DNA of 42,861 nucleotides from assembly GCF_001625085.1 (NCBI RefSeq), contig NZ_BDAW01000085.1, positions 1 to 42,861 of the forward strand, in the 5' to 3' direction. The position numbers and the translations under genes are program-made. The notes under the pieces are model-generated. The model was given only the letters and a program-made list of their open reading frames with translations. It did not search any database and had not been told where the DNA came from. Position 1 is the stretch's first letter; the number at the start of each line of letters is the position of its first letter. Shown one piece after another: positions 16,012-23,809 of this stretch. Source of the DNA: Nocardia acidivorans NBRC 108247 (GTDB lineage Bacteria > Actinomycetota > Actinomycetes > Mycobacteriales > Mycobacteriaceae).

Positions 16012-17258
16012 CGTCCACCTCCGGGGATGGCCAGGTCGGTAAGGGTCTTGGGCGCGGCGACCCGTTCGGGGCCGCCGCCCGGCATCTGGTTGGCCAGATC
16101 CGGCGTGCTGTAGGTGAGCTGGTTGGGGAAGGCGTTCTGCTGCGTCGCCGGATTCACCAGCAACGGCGGGTAATTCATCATCAGCGATTGGATGACCGGC
16201 GCCAGGTACTGCTTGCACAGATCCGCGCTGTGATCGGACTGGTTATCGCCCTCGGCCTCGACCGCACCGCACAGGAAGGCGAACGGGTTGGCGAAGTTCG
16301 GTGCGACGACCGCACCGGTGAGGGTGCCCTGCGCGGGCTTGTACAGCTGGTAGAAGTTCGCCAGCGCGGTCGGACCGGAATGCATGATCTTCTCCAACTC
16401 GGGCCGTTTATCGGCCAGCACCTGGGTGGCGTCGGCCAACCGCTGCACGCTCTCGGTGAGCGCACCGCCGCGGGCATCCAGGAATCGCTTCACATCGGTG
16501 ACCGCACTGTCGAGATTGTCCAGCCCGCTCCCCAGATCGTTGGACACCCCGGCGAGTACGGAGGCCACCGAGGCCAACCGCCCACCGAACTGCACGATCT
16601 GATCATTGGACTTGGACAGCACATCGACGAACTGCTGCAGATTCCGAATGGTGCCGAACAGGTCGGTGCGACCGTCGGAGAGGGTGCCGATCGTGCTGGA
16701 GAGTTCCCTGAGTGTGTCCCGGAACGCCTGGGCGTTGCCATTGCCGAGGTTCGCGTCCGCGGTGTCGATCACGCGGCCGAACGAACCCTGCTTATCCTCC
16801 CCGACCGGACCGAGCGCCTTCGAAAGCTTGGTCAGCTCGGCCTTGATGTCATCCCATTCCACCGGAATCGCGGTGCGCTCCAACGGAATCGACGCACCGT
16901 CAGCCATTTTGGGTCCGCTGGTGTAGGCGGGGGCGAGCTGGATGAAGCGTGCCGATACCAGTGACGGCGAGATGATGACGGCCTTGGCGTCGGACGGCAG
17001 ATCGATGCCCCGATCGACGGTCAGTTTCACCGTCGCACGATCCTTGCCCGGTTCGATCGAATCGATCCGGCCGACCTTCACACCGAGCACCCGCACATCG
17101 TCACCGGCGTACAGACCCGAGGTCGACGGGAAGTACGCGGTGATGTGCTTCTTGCCGATATCGGCGACCAGCCCGTAGACCAACCAGCCCACGAGGGCGA
17201 CCACCACCGCGGCGACGAGGATCCGTGCCAGCCGGGGCACTTTGCGAATCGCGTTCAT
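16008..17258 (-). CDS. mce4D: Mce4D, MCE-family substrate-binding subunit
   Basis: A 416-residue protein with a membrane anchor (ARILVAAVVVALVGWLVYGL), an MCE domain (AYFPSTSGLYAGDDVRVLGVKVGRIDS; SPSLVSARFIQLAP) and a helical domain with a Pro/Gly C-terminus. The ATG at 17258 overlaps the mce4C stop (ATGA). This gives a normal N-terminal anchor, unlike the longer open frame from 17348, which lies inside mce4C. Confidence 0.93.
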   Translation of the reverse strand: MNAIRKVPRLARILVAAVVVALVGWLVYGLVADIGKKHITAYFPSTSGLYAGDDVRVLGVKVGRIDSIEPGKDRATVKLTVDRGIDLPSDAKAVIISPSLVSARFIQLAPAYTSGPKMADGASIPLERTAIPVEWDDIKAELTKLSKALGPVGEDKQGSFGRVIDTADANLGNGNAQAFRDTLRELSSTIGTLSDGRTDLFGTIRNLQQFVDVLSKSNDQIVQFGGRLASVASVLAGVSNDLGSGLDNLDSAVTDVKRFLDARGGALTESVQRLADATQVLADKRPELEKIMHSGPTALANFYQLYKPAQGTLTGAVVAPNFANPFAFLCGAVEAEGDNQSDHSADLCKQYLAPVIQSLMMNYPPLLVNPATQQNAFPNQLTYSTPDLANQMPGGGPERVAAPKTLTDLAIPGGGR

Positions 17259-18322
17259 CGCGGCGGCTCCTGGGTAGCGGGTCCGATCGAGGGCGGTGCC
17301 GGGTTGAGGAACATGTTCTGCAAGGAATCGGGGAGGTGGTTCGGCCACACCATCGCGTCGACCAGGAGCTGCAGGCCCTTACTGGTCGCATTGGCCACGT
17401 AGGCCTGGAAGTACGGACCGCTGCCGACCTGTTCGCCGAGCGCTCCCTCGAAGGGACCGAGGGCCTCGAGCGCCCTGCCGATGTTGTCCTTGTTGTTCTG
17501 CAGTAGCTGCAACACCGAATTCAGTTTGTCCAGCGTCGGTTTCAGCTGCGCCTCATTGTCATTGACGAAGCCGGAGAGTTGTTTGGCCAATCCGTTGACG
17601 TAGACGATCAGCTGACTCAACGCCGTGCGACGGGCGTTCAGTTCACCGAGCAGACTGTTGCCGTCCAGCAGCAGGGCATTGATCTGCCCCGCACGATCGC
17701 CGAGTACCTTCGTGACGCTCTGTGCGTGCGAAAGCAATTCGGTGAGCGATTTATCGCGGGCGTTCAGGCTGCGCGACAGACCGGTGAGCCCGTCGAGCGC
17801 CGACCGCAGCGGGCCCGGCGTATCGGTGAACGCCTCGGACAGGGTGTCGAGGGTCTTGTTGAGCTGATCGGTGTCGAGTCCCTGCACGGTGCTGGCCAGT
17901 TCGCCGAGAGCGTCATTGAGCGAGTACGGGGAGATGGTGCGCTCCAGGGGAATCGAACCACCGGTTCCGATCGCGCCGTCACCGGTCGGGGTCACCTCGA
18001 GCGATTTGCGGCCGAGCAGAGTGTTGGTCTTGATAGCGGCGGTTGTCTTGCCGCCCAGCACGATCGACTCGTCCAGGGTGAAGCGCACCTTCACCTTCGC
18101 GCCATCCAGCTTCACCTGTTCGACCCGGCCCGAGCGCACACCGGCGACCTGCACCGGATCACCGGGCAGCAGACCACCCGCGTCCGCGAAGTAGGCGTTG
18201 AATTCGACCCCGGATCGGACGAACGGCAGCCGATCGAACTGCAAGGCGGTCAAACAGATCGTCACCACGAGCACGATGCCGACAATGCCCGCGTTGATCA
18301 GAGGGGAGCGTTCTACTTTCAT
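17255..18322 (-). CDS. mce4C: Mce4C, MCE-family substrate-binding subunit
   Basis: A 355-residue protein beginning MKVERSPLINAGIVGIVLVVTICLTALQF (anchor). The MCE domain reads AYFADAGGLLPGDPVQVAGVRSGRVEQV and KTNTLLGRKSLEVTP. Helical repeats and a short C-terminal tail follow (PAPPSIGPATQEPPR). The ATG at 18322 shares one base with the mce4B stop. An alternative ATG at 18334 is less like family members. Confidence 0.93.
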   Translation of the reverse strand: MKVERSPLINAGIVGIVLVVTICLTALQFDRLPFVRSGVEFNAYFADAGGLLPGDPVQVAGVRSGRVEQVKLDGAKVKVRFTLDESIVLGGKTTAAIKTNTLLGRKSLEVTPTGDGAIGTGGSIPLERTISPYSLNDALGELASTVQGLDTDQLNKTLDTLSEAFTDTPGPLRSALDGLTGLSRSLNARDKSLTELLSHAQSVTKVLGDRAGQINALLLDGNSLLGELNARRTALSQLIVYVNGLAKQLSGFVNDNEAQLKPTLDKLNSVLQLLQNNKDNIGRALEALGPFEGALGEQVGSGPYFQAYVANATSKGLQLLVDAMVWPNHLPDSLQNMFLNPAPPSIGPATQEPPR

Positions 18323-19350
18323 CAGTTCGCGCACCTTCCCGCGGTCTGCAGGCCGGGCAGTTTGACGAGCTGCGGCTTGCCCTCGGGTCCGTCGATGAGG
18401 AAGTTGGTCCCGCAGACATACATATTCAGGAACGAACCGTAGGAGCCGATGCGGATCAGCTTCTTGTAGGTTTCGGGCAGCAGGTTGATCACGTACTGCA
18501 GGTCGTCCTGGCGCTCGTCCAGGTTCTGGGACAGGCGGCCCAGGTGCTCTACATCCGCCTTCAGATCCGGTCGCGCCTGCTGCAGCAGGGCGGTCAGATC
18601 GCCTGTGGCTCCGGCCAATCGGGGTAGCGCGTCGCCGAGCGGATCCTTATCCGCGGCGAGTCCGCTGACCAGACGTTGCAATTCGTTCAGTGTGGTCGCG
18701 AAGTCCGCGTCCTTCTGATCGATGGTGCCGAGCACGGTCTTCAGGTTCTCGATCACACTGCCGATCAGCGCATCCCGATCGGCCAGGGTCTTGGTGAAGG
18801 AGCCGCCGCTGTTCAGCAGGGAGACCAGGGTGCCGCCCTGGCCCTGGAACACCTGAAGCAGGGCTCCGGTCAGATCGTTCACCTGTCCCGGATTCAGGCC
18901 CCGCAGCAGCGGTTTGAATCCGCCGAGCAGCATGTCCAGATCGAGCGCGGGCTTGGTCTTGTCGACGCCGATGGTGGCGTTCTTCTTCAGCTCCTGCGCC
19001 GTGCCCGGTCCCTCCAGCAGCTCCATATAGCGGTCACCGACAAGGTTCTCGTATCGGATGGCAGCGTGGGTACTGGCGTACACGTGGTACTGGCGATCGA
19101 TGTCGAAGTCGACATGGGCCATCCGGTCCTTGCCGACGGTCACCCGGCTCACCGAGCCGACCGGAACCCCGGCGATGCGCACCTTCGACCCGGGCAGGAT
19201 CCCCGAGGAGCTGGTGAAGATCGCATGGTAACCGGTCGAGCGGGAGAAGCGCATCTGGCTGAAGATCACACCCAGACCGGCCAGGATCAGCACCATGACA
19301 AGCGCGAAGATCGAAAGCTTCACGGTGCTCGCTTGCGGTTTCATCCTCAT
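18322..19350 (-). CDS. mce4B: Mce4B, MCE-family substrate-binding subunit
   Basis: A 342-residue protein starting MRMKPQASTVKLSIFALVMVLILAGLGVIF (anchor). The MCE domain reads AIFTSSSGILPGSKVRIAGVPVGSVSRV and RYENLVGDRYMELLEGPG. A helical domain ends in YVCGTNFLIDGPEGKPQLVKLPGLQTAGRC. The ATG at 19350 overlaps the mce4A stop by 4 nt; a second ATG at 19344 is possible. Confidence 0.93.
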   Translation of the reverse strand: MRMKPQASTVKLSIFALVMVLILAGLGVIFSQMRFSRSTGYHAIFTSSSGILPGSKVRIAGVPVGSVSRVTVGKDRMAHVDFDIDRQYHVYASTHAAIRYENLVGDRYMELLEGPGTAQELKKNATIGVDKTKPALDLDMLLGGFKPLLRGLNPGQVNDLTGALLQVFQGQGGTLVSLLNSGGSFTKTLADRDALIGSVIENLKTVLGTIDQKDADFATTLNELQRLVSGLAADKDPLGDALPRLAGATGDLTALLQQARPDLKADVEHLGRLSQNLDERQDDLQYVINLLPETYKKLIRIGSYGSFLNMYVCGTNFLIDGPEGKPQLVKLPGLQTAGRCAN

Positions 19351-20594
19351 GGGTTGGGCACCCCCGGCAATCCGGCGAACAGCAGTTGGAACACCTTGGG
19401 CCCGTTGAGGTGGGTGCTCAGCGACGGAGTCCACACCTCGCCCTCGGAAGTGTCGGTGACCAGGTAGTTGGAGTGGCTGCCCGGCACCCGGTCGAGAATG
19501 TTCTCGCAGTGCGGGCCACCCGTGGCGTTCACCTTCGGCAGATCCTTCGGATACTCGTAGGGGGTGCCGCCGGGCATGAAGCTCGCGTTCAGCGTCACGT
19601 ACGGTCCGTCGCCACCGAAGATCCGATTGCCCACCGGGAGCGCGTCGGCCGCTCCGACAACCAGGCAGTACAGGCCCGAGCTGTATTCATTGAGCAGCTG
19701 GGTGGTGGGGCGCAACAGATCCAGCGCGGTCACCAGTTGATGCTCGTTGTCGCCGAGCACCCCACCGGTGGTGTCCGCCAGACCGATGAGATTGAGCAGC
19801 ACACTGTTGAGGTTGTTCTTCTCGTCGACCAGGGTGTTTCCGGTGACAACGACATTGTTGGTGGTGCGCAACAGATCCGGCACCGCGTCGGCGTACAGGT
19901 TGGTGACGCCGACCGAGGTCCGCAGATCGCGGCGTAGATCGGGCAGGCTCGGATTGATGTCCTTCAGATACTGATCACTGTCGGCCAACAGTTGTCCGAG
20001 CTTCTCACCCCGCCCGTCCAGCGCGGTACCCAGCGCGGTCAGCGTGGCGTTGAGCTTCTCCGGCTCGATCTTGTCGAGCACCTGATTGAGATGCTGGAAC
20101 AGCGTATTGAACTCCACGGTGACGGCGTCGGCGTGCACGGTGGTACCGGGCTTCAGGGATTGCGCCGAAGCCTGCTGCGGCGCAACGAAATTGATGTATT
20201 TCGCACCGAAAACGGTCGTGGAACGAATATCCACGGTGGCATTGGCGGGGACGAGCTTCAGTTTGTCCGGATCAATGGCGAGTTCGATATTCGCGCCATC
20301 CGCGGTATCGGTAATGCCCTTGACGACACCAATTTCCACTCCGCGAATCTTCACCTTCGCGTCATTGTCGAGCACCAGACCGCTGCGCGGAGCGGAGACG
20401 TTCACCTTGACGGTGTCGTGGAATCCGCCCGCGAAGCTGACCAGGCAGACCACGACGATGGCCACAATGCTCAGTACCAGCCCGGCCCCGCACAGGCGGA
20501 TGACCCAGCCCTCTTCGAGATACCGCTTGGCTGTTGGTTTCTGGACGATGGGCGAGCCGGTTGGGCCCGTCACCATGTCACGTGTTTGCGCCAT
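19347..20594 (-). CDS. mce4A: Mce4A, MCE-family substrate-binding subunit
   Basis: A 415-residue protein with a cytoplasmic N-terminus (MAQTRDMVTGPTGSPIVQKPTAKRYLEEGW), an anchor (GAGLVLSIVAIVVVCLVSF), and an MCE domain (VNVSAPRSGLVLDNDAKVKIRGVEIGVV; RSTTVFGAKYINFVAP). A helical region and a C-terminal domain ending LFAGLPGVPNP follow. The F-GAKY-N-FVAP block is typical of the A subunit. The ATG at 20594 follows yrbE4B after 7 bp; upstream in-frame codons lie inside yrbE4B. Confidence 0.94.
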   Translation of the reverse strand: MAQTRDMVTGPTGSPIVQKPTAKRYLEEGWVIRLCGAGLVLSIVAIVVVCLVSFAGGFHDTVKVNVSAPRSGLVLDNDAKVKIRGVEIGVVKGITDTADGANIELAIDPDKLKLVPANATVDIRSTTVFGAKYINFVAPQQASAQSLKPGTTVHADAVTVEFNTLFQHLNQVLDKIEPEKLNATLTALGTALDGRGEKLGQLLADSDQYLKDINPSLPDLRRDLRTSVGVTNLYADAVPDLLRTTNNVVVTGNTLVDEKNNLNSVLLNLIGLADTTGGVLGDNEHQLVTALDLLRPTTQLLNEYSSGLYCLVVGAADALPVGNRIFGGDGPYVTLNASFMPGGTPYEYPKDLPKVNATGGPHCENILDRVPGSHSNYLVTDTSEGEVWTPSLSTHLNGPKVFQLLFAGLPGVPNP

Positions 20595-20601
20595 GTCCGC
20601 C

Positions 20602-21453
20602 CTACCCGGAGAGATGGAAGTTGCCGGTGGTGCCGTAAATGGCAAGGGAGATCAGCAGTGTCACCATAACCACCGCGATCAGCGAGGCCCGTACCGCGTT
20701 ACCGACCGCGACACCGACGCCAACCGGACCGCCCGCGGCGTGATAGCCGTAGTAGGTGTGGATCAGCATGACGGCCATTGCCATGACGATCGCCTGCGCG
20801 AACGACCAGAGGATGTCGCTGGGGATCAGGAAGGTGTTGAAGTAGTGGTCGTACACACCGGCCGACTGCCCGTAGATCACGACCGTGGCAAAGCGACTCG
20901 CGAGGAACGAGGCGATGACCGCGAGCGAGTACAGCGGGATGATGGCGATGATGCCCGCCAGAATTCGGGTGCCCACCAGGAAGGGCACCGGCCGGATGGC
21001 CATCACCTCCAGGGCGTCGATCTCCTCCGAGACGCGCATGGCGCCCAATTGTGCCGTGGTACCCGCCCCGAGCGTCGCCGCCAGGCCGATACCCGAAATC
21101 ACCGGCGCCGCGATGCGCACATTGATGAAGGCGGCGAAGAAGCCTGTCAGGGCCTCGACGCCGATATTGCCGAGTGAGCTGTAACCCTGCACAGCGATGG
21201 TGCCGCCGGCGGCCAGCGTCAGGAACCCGACGATCACCACGGTGCCACCGATAACGGCCAAAGCACCTGTGCCCATGGAGATCTCGGCAATCAGCCGGAT
21301 CGTCTCGGTGCGGTAGTGGATCAGGGCCTTCGGGACCGATCCGATGGACCGCCCATAGAACACCGCATGCTTGCCGACCGAATCGAGACCTTCGGTGAAG
21401 CGCCGAAAGCGTTTGGTCACCTTGGGAAAACGAGATTGGATCACGAACGCCAT
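20602..21453 (-). CDS. yrbE4B: YrbE4B, MlaE-type permease of the Mce4 transporter
   Basis: A 283-residue integral membrane protein of the MlaE/YrbE family. Several membrane spans and the conserved EEIDALEVMAIRPVPFLVGTRILA block (preceded by GAGTTAQLGAMRVS) are visible. This block docks the permease to the MceG-type ATPase, which is not encoded here. The gene starts 4 bp after the yrbE4A stop and pairs with it as the two-subunit permease. Confidence 0.95.
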   Translation of the reverse strand: MAFVIQSRFPKVTKRFRRFTEGLDSVGKHAVFYGRSIGSVPKALIHYRTETIRLIAEISMGTGALAVIGGTVVIVGFLTLAAGGTIAVQGYSSLGNIGVEALTGFFAAFINVRIAAPVISGIGLAATLGAGTTAQLGAMRVSEEIDALEVMAIRPVPFLVGTRILAGIIAIIPLYSLAVIASFLASRFATVVIYGQSAGVYDHYFNTFLIPSDILWSFAQAIVMAMAVMLIHTYYGYHAAGGPVGVGVAVGNAVRASLIAVVMVTLLISLAIYGTTGNFHLSG

Positions 21454-21457
21454 CAGA

Positions 21458-22222
21458 TCACCGCGCCGTGAACTTGATACCGGCGGCGGTGACGACCACG
21501 TTGATGACGAACAAAGCCATGAAGGCGAAAACGACGGTCTGGTTCACGGCGTCGCCGACACTCTTGGGACCGCCCTTGACGTTCAAGCCCAGGTAGCAGG
21601 CGACCAGTCCGGCGACGAGACCGAAGAGGGCGGCTTTGATTTCGGAGAGGACGAGCTCCGGGAGGTGAGTCAGCAGGGTCAGGCCGTTGACGAACGCGCC
21701 CGGATTCACACCCTGGAGATAGACCGAGAACAGGAAGCCGCCCAGGATGCCGATCGTCGAGACCAGGCCGTTGAGCAGGAATGCCACGAACATCGAGGCC
21801 AGCACGCGCGGGACGACCAGGCGCTGGACCGGGTCGATGCCGAGCACCTTCATGGCGTCGATCTCTTCGCGGATGGTGCGCGCGCCGAGGTCCGCGCAGA
21901 TGGCGGTGGCGCCGGCGCCGGCCACGATGAGCACGGTGCACATGGGGCCGACCTGGGTGATGGTGCCGAATGCGGCGCCCGCGCCGGAAAGGTCCGCGGC
22001 GCCGATCTCGCGGAGCAGAATGTTGAGGGTGAAGCTGACGAGCACGGTGAACGGAATTGCCACCAATAGCGTCGGGATGATGGAAACCCTGGCGATGAAC
22101 CAGGACTGGTCGATGAATTCCCGTCGTTGAAACGGTGGCCGCACCATGGCGCGGGCGACAGCGCCGGCGAGTTCGAAGAACCCTCCGACCGCCCGTAACG
22201 GTACGGCGAGGACATCATTCAT
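21458..22222 (-). CDS. yrbE4A: YrbE4A, MlaE-type permease of the Mce4 transporter
   Basis: A 254-residue MlaE/YrbE permease with the block GAGATAICADLGARTIREEIDAMKVLGIDPVQRLVVPRVLA and several membrane spans. It is the first gene of the mce4 operon. The ATG at 22222 has AGGAGG about 10 nt upstream. A KstR operator at 22297-22310 and a second partial one at 22374-22387 lie in its promoter region. This agrees with sterol-inducible control of mce4 in mycobacteria and rhodococci. Confidence 0.95.
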   Translation of the reverse strand: MNDVLAVPLRAVGGFFELAGAVARAMVRPPFQRREFIDQSWFIARVSIIPTLLVAIPFTVLVSFTLNILLREIGAADLSGAGAAFGTITQVGPMCTVLIVAGAGATAICADLGARTIREEIDAMKVLGIDPVQRLVVPRVLASMFVAFLLNGLVSTIGILGGFLFSVYLQGVNPGAFVNGLTLLTHLPELVLSEIKAALFGLVAGLVACYLGLNVKGGPKSVGDAVNQTVVFAFMALFVINVVVTAAGIKFTAR

Positions 22223-22296
22223 TCCCGCGATTCCTCCTGCCCCTGCCTAGCTATAGCTTCCGAGATCTGAATGTGATCTCGGTCCCGTCCGAAGAT

Positions 22297-22310
22297 TAGA
22301 ACACGTTCCA
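22297..22310. promoter_or_regulatory. KstR operator of the mce4 operon
   Basis: TAGAACACGTTCCA matches TNNAACNNGTTNNA at all defined positions. KstR is the TetR-type repressor of sterol catabolism in mycobacteria and rhodococci, relieved by sterol-CoA intermediates. The site is 75 bp upstream of the yrbE4A start. Confidence 0.85.
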
Positions 22311-22355
22311 GTAGGGCTTCGGAAGGTTTCGATGGTTTGAACTGGGCTTCTTTCT

Positions 22356-22372
22356 GAACTGTTGACCAGTTC
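22356..22372. repeat. Perfect inverted repeat in the mce4 promoter region
   Basis: GAACTG-TTGAC-CAGTTC has 6-bp arms and a 5-bp spacer. Spacing differs from a KstR site, so another regulator may bind here. It ends 1 bp before the partial KstR-like site. Confidence 0.55.
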
Positions 22373-22373
22373 C

Positions 22374-22387
22374 AAGAACATGTTCAC
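22374..22387. promoter_or_regulatory. Second, partial KstR-like site upstream of mce4
   Basis: AAGAACATGTTCAC contains the perfect palindrome GAACATGTTC (22376-22385) with the AAC-NN-GTT core but lacks both outer T/A. It is centred 77 bp from the full operator. Confidence 0.5.
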
Positions 22388-22484
22388 CCCAGGTCTACCA
22401 TCATGAACGTGGAACCTTTGTGAGGCGCCACACAGAGTTGATTCCCATTCCTACCAACGATTGATCGCGTGATCAACCTGGAAA

Positions 22485-22502
22485 CGGGGGTGAAAACCCC
22501 CG
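22485..22502 (-). terminator. Probable terminator of hsd4B
   Basis: CGGGGGT-GAAA-ACCCCCG forms a 7-bp stem with a GAAA tetraloop 20 bp beyond the hsd4B stop. There is no T tract. Confidence 0.6.
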
Positions 22503-22522
22503 CTACCGGTACAAAGGGTCGA

Positions 22523-23422
22523 CTAACCGAGATCCATCAGCGCGGACGCCGAAAACGTGGCGCCGGCGGGGCGTTCGGCAAAGTATCCGCCGAGCGTGGC
22601 GGCCAGACCCTCGCGGGTCCACTCACCCTCGGCATCGAAGCGCTGTTCCACGATCGGGGCGGCCATCAGGGCCACCATCGGGCCGTAGACGACGAACAGC
22701 TGCCCGCTGATGGCGGCCGCGGCCGGAGACGCCAAATAGGCGACCAGGCGCGCCACATGATCGGGCGAGAGCGGATCCGGACCCTCTTCGGGGGCCGCGG
22801 AGAAGACATTCTCCGTCATGGAGGTGCGCGCACGCGGTGCGATGGCATTGGCGCGCACGCCGAAATTGGCCAGCGCGCGCGAGGCCGACAAAGTCAGCGC
22901 GGTGATACCGGCTTTGGCCGCACCGTAATTCGCCTGTCCGGCGGGACCGAGCAGACCGGCCTCGGAGGAGGTGTTGATGATGCTGCCGTAGACCGGCGCA
23001 CCCGCGGCCTTGGACTTGGCCCGCCAGTAGGCGCCCGCATTGCGGGTCAGCAGGAAGTGCCCGCGCAGATGGACCGCGACGACCGCGTCGAAATCTGCGT
23101 CGGACATGTTGAACAGCATCTTGTCCCGGGTGATCCCGGCATTGTTGACCACGATGTCCAGCCCGCCGAAGGTCTCCTCGGCGGTGCTGATCAGCGCGTC
23201 GGCCGTGGCCGATTCGGCAATGCTGCCCGCCACGAACTCGGCTTTGGCGCCGAGCGCGCGGATATCGGCGAGGGTTGCGCTGACCGCGTCGTTCTCGGCA
23301 AGGTCGTTCACAATGACCGAAGCACCGGCCCGGGCCAGCTCCAAGGCCTCGGCCCGGCCCAGCCCGGCGCCCGCACCGGTGACGATCGCCACTCGGCCGG
23401 TAAGACTCACATCAGTACTCAC
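22523..23422 (-). CDS. hsd4B: SDR-type 3-hydroxyacyl-CoA dehydrogenase (Hsd4B / ChsB1-like)
   Basis: A 299-residue SDR with TGAGAGLG (cofactor), VNNAG, NTSSEAG and catalytic YGAAK. The C-terminal extension beyond the core (FDAEGEWTREGLAATLGGYFAERP) is typical of the multifunctional-enzyme-2/17beta-HSD4-like dehydrogenases. In M. tuberculosis the gene at this position (Rv3502c) lies between mce4 and fdxD, as here, and is assigned to the first side-chain beta-oxidation cycle of cholesterol. The start is a GTG at 23422; another in-frame GTG is at 23410. A perfect KstR operator lies 11 bp upstream. Confidence 0.9.
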   Translation of the reverse strand: MSTDVSLTGRVAIVTGAGAGLGRAEALELARAGASVIVNDLAENDAVSATLADIRALGAKAEFVAGSIAESATADALISTAEETFGGLDIVVNNAGITRDKMLFNMSDADFDAVVAVHLRGHFLLTRNAGAYWRAKSKAAGAPVYGSIINTSSEAGLLGPAGQANYGAAKAGITALTLSASRALANFGVRANAIAPRARTSMTENVFSAAPEEGPDPLSPDHVARLVAYLASPAAAAISGQLFVVYGPMVALMAAPIVEQRFDAEGEWTREGLAATLGGYFAERPAGATFSASALMDLG

Positions 23423-23433
23423 CGGGCCGACTC

Positions 23434-23447
23434 TAGAACGTGTTACA
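23434..23447. promoter_or_regulatory. KstR operator upstream of hsd4B
   Basis: TAGAACGTGTTACA matches TNNAACNNGTTNNA fully. It lies in the 45-bp gap between fdxD and hsd4B, so hsd4B can be controlled independently of fdxD. Confidence 0.85.
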
Positions 23448-23467
23448 CCCAGCGAGCAAGGCTGGGG

Positions 23468-23656
23468 TCAGACCAGCTTCAACGCGGCCTTGGGGCACTG
23501 CGCCACCGCCGTCTTCACATCCTCCTCATCACCGGGCGCGACCTCCGCGCCGATGATGTGCAGAACGTCGTCATCATCGAGTTCGAAGACCTCAGGCGCG
23601 ATTCCGACACAGATTCCGTTCGCCTCGCACTGGTCGAGATCAACAGTGACCTTCAT
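23468..23656 (-). CDS. fdxD: 3Fe-4S type ferredoxin FdxD
   Basis: A 62-residue ferredoxin starting MKVTVDLDQC. Cluster ligands are Cys in DQCEANGIC (C-x2-N-x2-C, Asn in place of the second Cys of a 4Fe-4S motif) and the Cys of AQCPKAAL. This is the pattern of actinobacterial P450-partner ferredoxins. M. tuberculosis FdxD (Rv3503c) has the same neighbours. An upstream in-frame start at 23674 adds six residues and is less likely. It could donate electrons to CYP125, encoded 14 kb away. It is divergent from fadE26 and may share the KstR operator at 23744. Confidence 0.92.
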   Translation of the reverse strand: MKVTVDLDQCEANGICVGIAPEVFELDDDDVLHIIGAEVAPGDEEDVKTAVAQCPKAALKLV

Positions 23657-23743
23657 AGCCAACTCCTTTGCCACAACAGTGGGCCGAGCCTAACAACACC
23701 ACGCGGCCGGGGGTAGGAAGTGCGGCCTTACACGTCGTAATAC

Positions 23744-23757
23744 TGGAACATGTTTCA
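23744..23757. promoter_or_regulatory. KstR operator between fdxD and fadE26
   Basis: TGGAACATGTTTCA matches TNNAACNNGTTNNA fully. It lies 53 bp before the fadE26 start and 87 bp before the fdxD start. Confidence 0.83.
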
Positions 23758-23809
23758 CCTGCTGTGCAATGATCGGCTGAACCCGGAAACGAAGGCTAGA
23801 GGTATCGCT

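Larger units (their letters stand above)
22223..22522. other. mce4 promoter region / hsd4B 3' region (300 bp without a gene)
   Basis: This gap lies between the yrbE4A start and the hsd4B stop. From yrbE4A outward it holds a GGAGG ribosome site, the small palindrome GCTATAGC (22247-22254 or within a few bases), a KstR operator, an inverted repeat, a second partial KstR-like site, the palindrome TTGATCGCGTGATCAA (22461-22476) and the hsd4B terminator. No ORF is supported in it. Confidence 0.7.
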
